NCBI GenBank assembly: GCA_021741245.1
Contig: JAIOYF010000001.1
Coordinates: 186,001 to 250,000 of the forward strand
Source: Paracoccaceae bacterium
GTDB lineage: Bacteria; Pseudomonadota; Alphaproteobacteria; Rhodobacterales; Rhodobacteraceae
Reading direction: 5' to 3'
DNA length: 64,000 nt
In this document: positions 8,474 to 16,130 of the stretch, piece after piece
How the letters are laid out: every line of letters starts with the position of its first letter
How positions within the stretch are numbered: position 1 is the first letter of the stretch
Notes under the pieces: generated by a model
Told to the model about the DNA's origin: nothing
The model's database searches: none
Seen by the model: only the letters and a program-made list of their open reading frames with translations
Made by a program: the position numbers and the translations under genes

Positions 8474-10963
8474 CTAGTTTGTCAAAGCCGATGGGGCCGA
8501 TGCGGGTGTTTCCTCCAAGGCCGGGGCGATCCATCGGAGGCGCAGCGCATTGCTCAGCACAAACACCGACGAGACAGCCATGGCCCCTGCGGCCAGAACG
8601 GGCGACAAAAGCACCCCAAAGCTGGGATAAAGCACCCCTGCCGCCACCGGGATCAGGGCCACATTATAGCCAAAGGCCCAGACAAGGTTTTGCTTGATAT
8701 TGGTCATGGTGCGGCGCGACACCTCAAAGGCATTCACCACCCCTCGCAAATCGCCGGACATCAAGACGACATCGGCACTTTCAATGGCCACATCTGTGCC
8801 GGTGCCAATGGCTATTCCCACATCTGCATGGGCCAAGGCCGGGGCGTCATTGATGCCATCGCCGACAAATGCCACCTTTTTGCCTTGGCGCAAGGCATCA
8901 AGGGCCGCAACCTTGCCCTCGGGCAAAACACCCGCGATCACGTGGTCAATGCCGATCTCGCGGGCAATTGCCTCTGCCGTTTCGCGTTTGTCGCCGGTGA
9001 TCATCGCGACCTTCAGCCCCAATTGGTGCAAGGCCAAGATGGCCGCACGACTGGCGGGTTTTACGGGATCAGCCACGCCAATCACCGCCGCAATCTGCCC
9101 GTCAATCGCCGCGAAAAGCGCTGTTCGCCCCTTGCGCGCCAAGTCGGTTTCTGGACCAGAAAGCAGTTTGATATCAACGCCCTCTCGCGCCATCAGCCGA
9201 TCTGCCCCGACAAGGACATCAACCCCGTCGACCTTGGCCCGGACCCCGTATCCGGTGACAGAGGCAAAGGCGGAAACGTCGCCCAGGGTCAGCCCCTCTG
9301 CCTTGGCCCGGCGCACAATGGCCTCGGCAATCGGATGCTCAGACCTCTCTTCGACCGCAGCCACCAGTGCCAGGACCATTGCCCGTTCAAACCCGTCTGC
9401 CAACACCAGATCGGTCAACTCAGGCCGCCCCTCGGTCACGGTTCCGGTCTTGTCGAGTGCCACAACCCCTATGTCCCCAAGCTGTTGCAACGCGTCGCCC
9501 TTGCGGAACAAGACCCCCATTTCCGCCGCCCGCCCGATACCCACCATGATCGAGGTCGGCGTGGCCAGTCCCATGGCGCAGGGGCACGCGATGATCAGCA
9601 CCGACACCCCCGCCACCAAGGCATAGGTCAATGCCGGATCGGGCCCAAAGATCAGCCAGACCAAAACCGTCAGCGCCGACAGTCCCATCACCGCAGGGAC
9701 AAACCACAGCGTGATGCGATCCACCAATCCCTGAATCGGCAGCTTTGCCCCTTGGGCCGTTTCAACCATGCGGATGATCTGCGAAAGCGTGGTATCGCCG
9801 CCAACGCGCGTTGCCCGAAACGTCAGGCTGCCCGACCCATTGACCGTTCCGCTGGTCACAAGATCACCATTTGTCTTGGCGACCGGAATGGGCTCGCCTG
9901 AAATCATGCTTTCATCGACATGGCTTTCGCCTTCCGTCACCTCACCATCCACGGCAATCCGGTCACCGGGCCGGGCAAGGATCATGTCACCGACCCGAAG
10001 GGCCGAAATCGCAATCTCGACGATTTCGCCGTTGCGCCGGATATGGGCGATGCTGGGTTGCAGACGCATCAGCTCTTGGATCGCCGCCCCTGTTCGGCCC
10101 TTGGCCCGCGCCTCCAGCCAGCGACCGATCAGAATCAAGACGATGATCACGGCTGCGGCCTCAAAATAGACGGCGCGCACGGCCGCGGGCATCAGTTGGG
10201 GCAGAAAGGTCGCGACAATCGAATAAAGATATGCAGCCCCCGTGCCGACGGCGACAAGGCTGTTCATGTCCGGCGCGCCCTTCAGCAACGCGGGGAACCC
10301 CTTCAGATAGAACGACCGCCCCGGCCCGATCAGGACAAGTGTCGTCAGCAAGAACTGGATCACCCAACTGTTTTGGTGGCCGATGGTACTGGCAATCGCC
10401 AAATGGATGGCAGGGCTGATATGGCCCCCCATCTCCATCACGAACACAGGCAGGGCCAATGCCGCGGCAAAGAGGACTTGTCGGGAAAGAAGGCGGGCCT
10501 CTTCCTCCTTGCGGGCCGTCCGGTCAACCGAGGCCCCGGCATCCACAATCGATGCAGGATATCCAGCCTCGTCCGATGCGCGCAAAAGTGCCGTCAGGCC
10601 CGTCGCCCCATCAAGAAAAGTAACGGTGGCGGTTTCGGCGGCAAGGTTGACATTGACCTCCAGCACACCGGGGACCGCCGCCAAAGCCTTGTCCACACGG
10701 CCCACGCAAGAGGCACAAGACATGGATTCAATGCTCAAGGTGACGGTGCTGTGACGTGCGGGATAGCCAAGGGCCGCAAGCGCCTTGACCGCAGCCTCAA
10801 GATTTTCTGGCGTTTTTGACACAAACTGTGCAGTTTCGGCCGCCAGATTGACCGAAACGTCGCTGATCCCTTTGATCGCCTTCAGGCCCCGGTCAACACG
10901 ACCGACACAGGATGCACAGGTCATCCCTTCGATAGACAAGGTCGTTGGGGAATGTTGGGTCAT
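8474..10963 (-). CDS. copA: Copper-exporting P1B-type ATPase CopA
   Basis: This inner-membrane pump expels Cu(I) at the cost of ATP. It starts at the ATG at 10963 (MTQHSPTTLS); the longer frame upstream would cross the CueR box. The protein has 829 residues. There are two N-terminal heavy-metal-associated domains with GMTCASC (Cys16, Cys19) and SMSCASC (Cys83, Cys86). The transmembrane metal site CPC (460-462) lies in IIACPCAMGLATP. The phosphorylation motif DKTGT has Asp504, the nucleotide-binding SEHP motif is near 541-544, and GDGINDAP lies in the hinge. All signatures identify a PIB-1 ATPase. Expression should start at the CueR-box promoter just upstream. Confidence 0.96.
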   Translation of the reverse strand: MTQHSPTTLSIEGMTCASCVGRVDRGLKAIKGISDVSVNLAAETAQFVSKTPENLEAAVKALAALGYPARHSTVTLSIESMSCASCVGRVDKALAAVPGVLEVNVNLAAETATVTFLDGATGLTALLRASDEAGYPASIVDAGASVDRTARKEEEARLLSRQVLFAAALALPVFVMEMGGHISPAIHLAIASTIGHQNSWVIQFLLTTLVLIGPGRSFYLKGFPALLKGAPDMNSLVAVGTGAAYLYSIVATFLPQLMPAAVRAVYFEAAAVIIVLILIGRWLEARAKGRTGAAIQELMRLQPSIAHIRRNGEIVEIAISALRVGDMILARPGDRIAVDGEVTEGESHVDESMISGEPIPVAKTNGDLVTSGTVNGSGSLTFRATRVGGDTTLSQIIRMVETAQGAKLPIQGLVDRITLWFVPAVMGLSALTVLVWLIFGPDPALTYALVAGVSVLIIACPCAMGLATPTSIMVGIGRAAEMGVLFRKGDALQQLGDIGVVALDKTGTVTEGRPELTDLVLADGFERAMVLALVAAVEERSEHPIAEAIVRRAKAEGLTLGDVSAFASVTGYGVRAKVDGVDVLVGADRLMAREGVDIKLLSGPETDLARKGRTALFAAIDGQIAAVIGVADPVKPASRAAILALHQLGLKVAMITGDKRETAEAIAREIGIDHVIAGVLPEGKVAALDALRQGKKVAFVGDGINDAPALAHADVGIAIGTGTDVAIESADVVLMSGDLRGVVNAFEVSRRTMTNIKQNLVWAFGYNVALIPVAAGVLYPSFGVLLSPVLAAGAMAVSSVFVLSNALRLRWIAPALEETPASAPSALTN

Positions 10964-10996
10964 GGCTATCTCCGGCATCTGCTTTCTTATAACAAA

Positions 10997-11024
10997 TGGA
11001 GGTTCCAGTAACGGGAAGGTCAAG
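10997..11024 (-). promoter_or_regulatory. CueR box and promoter of copA
   Basis: On the minus strand a TTGACC -35 (11018-11023) overlaps the dyad ACCTTCC-N7-GGAACCT (11000-11020), the layout recognised by CueR/HmrR. The -10, 19 bases further on (CATTTG, 10993-10998), is poor, as expected for an activator-dependent promoter. The 28-bp block matches the one at 11083-11110 in inverted orientation at 27 positions. Confidence 0.85.
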
Positions 11025-11082
11025 GGATGCGACAGGTTTATTCGCCCTTTCCCAAGAAAACGCATCTGCCCTTGGTTGGGCT

Positions 11083-11110
11083 CTTGACCTTCCCGTTACT
11101 GGAAGCTCCA
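11083..11110 (+). promoter_or_regulatory. CueR box and promoter of the copZ-like gene
   Basis: TTGACC (11084-11089), a 19-base spacer carrying ACCTTCC-N7-GGAAGCT, and CAGATA (11109-11114) form a CueR-type promoter pointing towards the small HMA-domain gene. It is an inverted copy of the copA box at 10997-11024. Confidence 0.85.
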
Positions 11111-11143
11111 GATAAGGTCAGCAACAGAACGATAGGCACCCCA

Positions 11144-11344
11144 ATGGACCTTAAAATTCCGGATATGAGCTGCGGTCACTGCACGGCGGCCATTCAAAAG
11201 GCTGTCATGGCCTCTGACCCCTCGGCAAGACTGGCTTTCGATCTGTCTTCCAGATCGGTAAACATCGAGACATCACTCTCCTTGGAAAGCGTGCAAGGCG
11301 TTCTGGAGAGGGAAGGTTATGCCTCGGAACACCTGACCCGCTGA
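11144..11344 (+). CDS. copZ: CopZ-like heavy-metal-associated domain protein
   Basis: This small cytosolic copper chaperone presumably buffers Cu(I) and hands it to CopA. It has 66 residues and consists of a single ferredoxin-like HMA domain with the metal site MSCGHC (about 8-13), then CTAAIQKAV. ATG at 11144 (MDLKIPDMSCGHC) is chosen because the longer frame from 11027 runs through the CueR box. The gene diverges from copA, and each has its own CueR promoter. The ribosome-binding site is weak (AGG, 8 bases upstream). Confidence 0.85.
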   Translation: MDLKIPDMSCGHCTAAIQKAVMASDPSARLAFDLSSRSVNIETSLSLESVQGVLEREGYASEHLTR

Positions 11345-11464
11345 TAGCATGTAGCAACCTGCCAGGGTGACCACAAAAAAAGGATGCTCGTTTGGTTCCT
11401 TGGCCCTGGCGTCAGGCCTTCGGTTTGCCACGTGGCTGCGGGTTCTGGACAACGTTTCCAACAC

Positions 11465-13642
11465 CTAGGGACTTAGCGGCACGGATTGCAAAAGAGCGCG
11501 GATGTCTTCGCGGGTTTTTGCGCTGCGCTCAACATCAGCTGCTGCTGCGCGCAAGGGGGGAAGAGCCGCATCGCCCCCCACGCCACTGACCAATGATGCC
11601 AGTTCGAGCCAAAGCTTGTCATCATCCGGCCCCTCGGTCGCCCAAGTTCCTTGCCATCGTTCAAGGCGCGCCGCCTCGGCGTCTTGTCCGGCGTTTCGCA
11701 AGATTTCGGCAGAGGTCTCATATTGCCCAAGGGTCTTATAGGCGCTTGCCAAAAGGTCTGGGGCAACCTCGTCAAGGGTTGCCGACATGGCGCGCAACGC
11801 TGCCCGGCCATCGCCATTGGCCAGATTGACTTCGGCCATCAACTCCACTGGGCTGGGGCGATCTGCCAGCAAGGCAGTTGCCGCATTCGGAAGCCCCAGT
11901 TCCAAAAGTCGGCGCGCTAGTGTGACCCGCACCTCATCGGTGAACGTGTCACGGACCTCTTCCCTTAATCCCACCGCAAATTGCAAAACGTCACTGTCCT
12001 GCCCCATCTTGGCAAGGGTTTCCCATACATCCGCACTCAAAACCTTATCGTCTTGTGCTTCGCCAAAGGCATTCTCAAACGCACCCGTTAAGGCATAGGC
12101 GTGGGTCAACGCTTTCTTGAAGGCATCCTCTTGGTCCCCGGTCCGTTGATCGAAAGCAAAGGCCTCAATGGCCAACACATCTGCCTGATCAACGGGTAGG
12201 CCCTGTTGAAATCGTGCATCGACACGTTTGAACAAGGCCTCCAGCGTGGCCTCACCCTCCGAAAGTTCGTCCAGATGGGTTTCGGCGTCAGCGGGCCTGT
12301 GTTCCGTCAGGGCAACTTCAGCCTCAAGCAAATGGATGACCGGGTCATCGGTTGCGACCGCCCGCTCCAAGGCATTCTGGACCACCTCTGCGTTGGAGCG
12401 ATCCCCCTCCCGCAGAAGGCGGGCCACGATTCTGGGGGCCAGAATTGACTTTATGTGGCGTGGAAGTTCCATCGCGCTCCGCGCAACGGCGGCCCCGTTC
12501 AACCCATCGAGGGGCTCAGTTTCCGGCGTGGTCAGCAGTGCCCAAAGTGCCGCGTTCGACTGACAACTTTGCATTCCGGCAAAGGGATTCTCGGGGCTGG
12601 GGCCATCATCGACCAGATAGGAGATTGCCACAAGAAAAGGGTCGATTTGATAGGTGCTCGAAATCGCGGACAAAAGATTGCGGGCCTCGGCCCCGAAGCC
12701 AAAGTAAAGATGGACGCGGGCCGCTTCGGTGATCCTGTCGGCCTGTGGTTCGTCAAACTCGGCAAGCAAGAGACCCTTTGCCATGGTTAGCTCTGTGGCT
12801 GCCTGATCAGACTGCGCCCAGCTTTTAAGATCCAACACCTCTTCCGCCGGGCAATTTGCCCCTGTAGCCGTCATTCCTTCGGTCCTGTCGCGGTCATCGA
12901 TCGACAGGCCCGGCAGGCTTGCAAGGGCCACCCGCGCCTGATCGGGGTCTTGTGCATTTTCCAGTTGGCTGGGCTTGGCCTCCGGAACCCGCATCTCGAT
13001 CACGCCCTCGGTCGCACCCATGCCGATCTGATCCGTCAGCAAGGCCCGGAAGGACCCAAGATCAACTTCGGCCTCAAGGGTTTGCGGCGCGGAGGCATTG
13101 GCTGCTGGTTCCTCGCCTTCGGGCGCTGCCTCACGCGGCAAATGACCCGCGATCCAATCATACCTTGCACCAGAGTTTGTGGCATCACCGCCTTCGGGAC
13201 GGGTCTTTGGCCGGGTGGGCGCGGCCTCGACCAAGGCGGTCAGGGCCGTGTCCCCGTTGAGCGGATTTTCGAACGAGCTTTCTGCCGGGGCGACGCCCTC
13301 GCGGATATCAATGACGAGGCTTCTTGGCCCATATTCAAAGGGGATGGCATGGCATTTACAGCCGATCCCCAATTGCAAAAGCCCCGATTGGGGATCAACC
13401 CAGATCGACCGCAGACGATCCGTCGTGATCAACCTGTAAACGTCAGACAGATCGAACTTTGAGGTTCCGTCGCCAATTTCAATCTCATACCCCTCTTCCG
13501 TGCGCCCGAGGCGCCAAACCTCCGGCTTGGGCAGGTTCAAGACGAGTCGCGTGAAATCGCCGTGTTCCCCAGTTTTCAAGGTGACAACCTGAGCCGCGGA
13601 CGGGCTTGCCATCAGGGCGATCAGAACGGCGAGACGCTTCAT
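11465..13642 (-). CDS. Exported repeat-helix protein of the motA operon, unknown function
   Basis: I do not recognise a named family. The 725-residue product has a clear Sec signal peptide (MKRLAVLIALMASPSAA, then QVVTLKTGEHG). The next 80 residues (FTRLVLNLPKPEVW to RSLVIDIREG) resemble the beta-rich AMIN-like domains of envelope proteins. A low-complexity acidic linker follows. The C-terminal two-thirds is alpha-helical and alanine/leucine-rich, like tandem TPR-type repeats (for example HLLEAEVALTEHRPADAETHLDEL). Its ATG overlaps the motA stop (ATGA), so it is translationally coupled to motA. A periplasmic role in stator assembly or flagellar motor function is an inference from that coupling only. 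Expression of the last gene of the fliL operon would be shared with motA. Confidence 0.75.
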   Translation of the reverse strand: MKRLAVLIALMASPSAAQVVTLKTGEHGDFTRLVLNLPKPEVWRLGRTEEGYEIEIGDGTSKFDLSDVYRLITTDRLRSIWVDPQSGLLQLGIGCKCHAIPFEYGPRSLVIDIREGVAPAESSFENPLNGDTALTALVEAAPTRPKTRPEGGDATNSGARYDWIAGHLPREAAPEGEEPAANASAPQTLEAEVDLGSFRALLTDQIGMGATEGVIEMRVPEAKPSQLENAQDPDQARVALASLPGLSIDDRDRTEGMTATGANCPAEEVLDLKSWAQSDQAATELTMAKGLLLAEFDEPQADRITEAARVHLYFGFGAEARNLLSAISSTYQIDPFLVAISYLVDDGPSPENPFAGMQSCQSNAALWALLTTPETEPLDGLNGAAVARSAMELPRHIKSILAPRIVARLLREGDRSNAEVVQNALERAVATDDPVIHLLEAEVALTEHRPADAETHLDELSEGEATLEALFKRVDARFQQGLPVDQADVLAIEAFAFDQRTGDQEDAFKKALTHAYALTGAFENAFGEAQDDKVLSADVWETLAKMGQDSDVLQFAVGLREEVRDTFTDEVRVTLARRLLELGLPNAATALLADRPSPVELMAEVNLANGDGRAALRAMSATLDEVAPDLLASAYKTLGQYETSAEILRNAGQDAEAARLERWQGTWATEGPDDDKLWLELASLVSGVGGDAALPPLRAAAADVERSAKTREDIRALLQSVPLSP

Positions 13643-14508
13643 GCGGCCTCCTGCTTCAGGCCGCGCAGCGCCTCTTCAAGTTCGCCAAAGGATGGCCTGA
13701 CGCTATGGGGTGTGTTTTGGCGGCCAACTTCGATGCAGATATTGGCTGGGTGGTTGTGCAGATTGGCGATCAGCACCTCGCGGATCAATTGGTAGAAATG
13801 AACATCCTCTTCCACAACGGCTTTGACCCGGCTGGCAAAGGGCCCAACGATTCCATAGGCAAGGAACACCCCAAGGAAAGTTCCGACCAAGGCCCCGCCA
13901 ATCATTTTTCCAAGGATTTCGGGGGGCTGATCGATTGAGCCCATGGTCTTGATCACGCCCAGCACGGCAGCCACAATTCCAAGGGCGGGAAGGGCATCGG
14001 CCATGGATTGCATCGCATGGCTGGAATGAAGCGCATGATGCTGATTCGTCTCCATCCGCTTGTCGAGCACCTCTTCGACCTGATGCGGGTCGTCATAGTT
14101 CATCGAGGCCGCCCGAAACGTGTCGCAGATCAGATCGACCGCCTCATGATCCGCCTGAATCTTGGGATAGCGGCCAAATATGCTTGAACTGCCTGGATTT
14201 TCCACATGCTCTTCAAGGCCGACAGGGTTGCTCCGCGACAGGCGGATCAATTCGAACAGCAAACACAGCAAATCGCGGTAATCGGCAGGCTTCCATTTGG
14301 CGCCCTTGAACACCTTACCGATGTCTTTGACCGTGTGTTTTACCACCGAAATATCATTTGAAATCAGAAAGGCGCCAACAGCAGCCCCGCCAATCATCAT
14401 CATCTCAAACGGAAGTGACTTGAGGATGATAGAGAGTTTTCCACCCGCAAGCAGATAGCCCCCAAAGACCATAGAGAAGATCACGCCTATGCCGATCAAG
14501 CCAAACAT
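13639..14508 (-). CDS. motA: Flagellar motor stator protein MotA
   Basis: MotA is the ion-channel stator subunit that turns the flagellar rotor, and it works with MotB. It has 289 residues with four hydrophobic segments, two near the N-terminus (MFGLIGIGVIFSMVFGGYLL and a second by residue 50) and two near 190-245. The cytoplasmic loop carries the rotor-contact Arg and Glu in RLSRSNPVGLEEHVENP, equivalent to E. coli Arg90 and Glu98. The conserved prolines are in ALPALGIVAAVLGV and YGIVGPFASR. Stator protein MotB is not in the window and must be encoded elsewhere. The gene is followed by the large exported protein in an ATGA overlap and preceded by motE after 63 bases. Confidence 0.96.
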   Translation of the reverse strand: MFGLIGIGVIFSMVFGGYLLAGGKLSIILKSLPFEMMMIGGAAVGAFLISNDISVVKHTVKDIGKVFKGAKWKPADYRDLLCLLFELIRLSRSNPVGLEEHVENPGSSSIFGRYPKIQADHEAVDLICDTFRAASMNYDDPHQVEEVLDKRMETNQHHALHSSHAMQSMADALPALGIVAAVLGVIKTMGSIDQPPEILGKMIGGALVGTFLGVFLAYGIVGPFASRVKAVVEEDVHFYQLIREVLIANLHNHPANICIEVGRQNTPHSVRPSFGELEEALRGLKQEAA

Positions 14509-14571
14509 CTGGACCCCGTAATGCCGTTGCAGACCCCAAGTCTGTCACGATGTCGTAAACAAACCCTGACC

Positions 14572-15141
14572 CTATTCCTTGGGGGCAAGCGCATTTCGGC
14601 CCGCAATCAACACGCTGATCGCATAGGCGGTTTCCGGTTTCATGCCCGAGACGACAGCCGCGGCCGCATCCGGGCGCATCCGCCCGAGGAAACCGGCCGC
14701 GAATTCCGGGGCCATCGTCTCAAAAAGCGCAGCTGCCTCGGTGGGTTTCATCGCTTCATAGACGGCGGTCAGACGTTCAAGGTCCTTTTCTGCGGCGCCG
14801 TCTGCAATAGACAAGGTCGCGCGTAATTTGGCCTCTGCCGTATCAAGTTCGGCCAAACGGGCCGTGATCGCCTCCTCCGCAAGGGCCAGGGCGGCCTTGC
14901 GATCGTTCAAGGCGGCCTCACGCACGGCAAGGGCTGCGGCCCGTTCGCGCAACGCCTCGGCCAGCGCAACAGGCGGCTCGGGGCATTGCAGCGGCGGCTG
15001 GGCCTCGGCGTGGTCGCCACCAGCCTGAAGCGCCATCGCGGCCCCAACGCCATGGCCCAAGCGCAAGGCCCCGGATGACGCCAGAATAAGGGCCAAGATG
15101 GCCAAGGACCCTCGCCCGCTCAAGATGCCACGCAAGGTCAT
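14572..15141 (-). CDS. motE: MotE-like flagellar accessory protein
   Basis: This 189-residue protein has one N-terminal membrane anchor or signal segment (LAILALILASSGALRLGHG). A long alanine-rich coiled coil follows (about 55-115, ALAEALRERAAALAVREAAL) and then a helical module resembling the MgtE intracellular domain (LTAVYEAMKPTEAAALFETM onward, 125-185). That arrangement matches MotE of rhizobia, a periplasmic chaperone-like factor for flagellar stator or MotC proteins, as well as related proteins in Rhodobacteraceae flagellar clusters. Its ATG overlaps the stop of the upstream 126-residue gene. The assignment rests on architecture and context, not on a strongly conserved motif. Confidence 0.7.
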   Translation of the reverse strand: MTLRGILSGRGSLAILALILASSGALRLGHGVGAAMALQAGGDHAEAQPPLQCPEPPVALAEALRERAAALAVREAALNDRKAALALAEEAITARLAELDTAEAKLRATLSIADGAAEKDLERLTAVYEAMKPTEAAALFETMAPEFAAGFLGRMRPDAAAAVVSGMKPETAYAISVLIAGRNALAPKE

Positions 15142-15518
15142 TCGGCGGCCCTCAGCGGGGACCGTTCCGGGCGACGTCGCACAAAACGAAGGCGCCGATC
15201 TTCGGCATCCGCCTCGGTTTGACCTTCTGTTTCTGGCGGAAGGTCATGGAGTGAGGCCAGCATCAGTTCCAGTCGCGCGGATGCAGCTTCGGCCCGGCGC
15301 ACCTGATCTTCAAGGCTTGAGGATGAGGAGTTCGCAGTGCTGCGCGCCTTTTCCAGTGCCTTTGTCATGTCATCAACCTGCGCCGACAAAACGGCAATCG
15401 CGCCGCCCATCCCGGTTTCCAGCGTTGTGAAACGCTTGAGACGTCTGGCCAGAATAAAACAGTAAAGCGCTGTCGCAAAGGCGCCCGCTGCAAGAAGGAA
15501 GTCAGCGATAAGGTTCAT
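15138..15518 (-). CDS. Short membrane-anchored coiled-coil protein of the flagellar operon
   Basis: A 126-residue protein with one N-terminal transmembrane segment (LIADFLLAAGAFATALYCFI), a basic stop-transfer (ARRLKRF), a coiled-coil region (residues 40-90, DDMTKALEKARSTANSSSSS) and a charged tail. It resembles the DUF6468-type proteins found beside motA and fliL in alphaproteobacterial flagellar clusters; I cannot assign a biochemical function. It is 12 bases from fliL and overlaps motE by 4, so it lies inside the fliL-motA operon. Confidence 0.7.
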   Translation of the reverse strand: MNLIADFLLAAGAFATALYCFILARRLKRFTTLETGMGGAIAVLSAQVDDMTKALEKARSTANSSSSSLEDQVRRAEAASARLELMLASLHDLPPETEGQTEADAEDRRLRFVRRRPERSPLRAAE

Positions 15519-15530
15519 TTTTGGCCCTTT

Positions 15531-16013
15531 TCAATTCAAGACAAATTCAGAAATCAACAAATCACGCACCCGGCCTTCGCCCGTGACGATCTGGATACGG
15601 CGCAGCATCTGGGCCTTTAACCTGACCAAGGCTGCGGGGTCCTCAAGCTGCGAAACCTCAACCGCCCGCAGATAGCCATTCAGCACATCCACGATCCGGG
15701 GCAGCAGAATGCTCACCTCCGGGCCATGGGGGTTCTGAACCTCCAGCTGGGATGCGAATCGCAAGTGGCGCGCACTGGATTGCGCACCGAGGCTGATCAC
15801 AATTGGATCAACCGCCACGAACGACACATCGGGAAGCGCCGAGGGCGCATGCGCATCCGCATGTTCGGGGGCATGTCCCAAAATCATCCCTGAATAGGTC
15901 GCAAAGAAACCACCACCCCCAAGGGCGATGGCGCCGACCACACCAAGCAGCAAAGGAAGTTTGCTTTTCTTCTTCGGGGCCTCGTCCATGGAAAGGTCTG
16001 TCTGTGTCATCAT
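15531..16013 (-). CDS. fliL: Flagellar basal body-associated protein FliL
   Basis: FliL is an inner-membrane protein that supports the stator around the basal body. It has 161 residues: a short charged cytoplasmic start (TDLSMDEAPKKKSKLP), one transmembrane helix (LLLGVVGAIALGGGGFFATY) and a periplasmic FliL domain, ending in LLISEFVLN like most family members. Two consecutive ATG codons occur at 16013 and 16010; upstream in-frame codons would extend into the regulatory region. It is the first gene of the minus-strand flagellar operon and diverges from fliF, with a CtrA-like site between them. Confidence 0.9.
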   Translation of the reverse strand: MMTQTDLSMDEAPKKKSKLPLLLGVVGAIALGGGGFFATYSGMILGHAPEHADAHAPSALPDVSFVAVDPIVISLGAQSSARHLRFASQLEVQNPHGPEVSILLPRIVDVLNGYLRAVEVSQLEDPAALVRLKAQMLRRIQIVTGEGRVRDLLISEFVLN

Positions 16014-16057
16014 GTGCTCGCAGTTCTTCGGCTGGAACGAAAATAGATCAAAGGTCA

Positions 16058-16072
16058 CTAACCGATTGTTAA
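16058..16072. promoter_or_regulatory. CtrA-like binding site between fliL and fliF
   Basis: CTAA-N7-TTAA (CTAACCGATTGTTAA) differs by one base from the full alphaproteobacterial CtrA consensus TTAA-N7-TTAA. It lies about 45 bases upstream of fliL and 59 upstream of fliF, in the only shared control region of the two flagellar operons. Confidence 0.5.
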
Positions 16073-16130
16073 GGCGCGTCCTTCATTGATCGTTTCATGC
16101 GGGCAGAAGCCCGATTGACGGAGGCATGGC

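Noticed and set aside
11345-11464. Possible tRNA or small RNA after copZ
   Set aside because: No cloverleaf or anticodon arm could be formed by eye, and no T-loop consensus is present.
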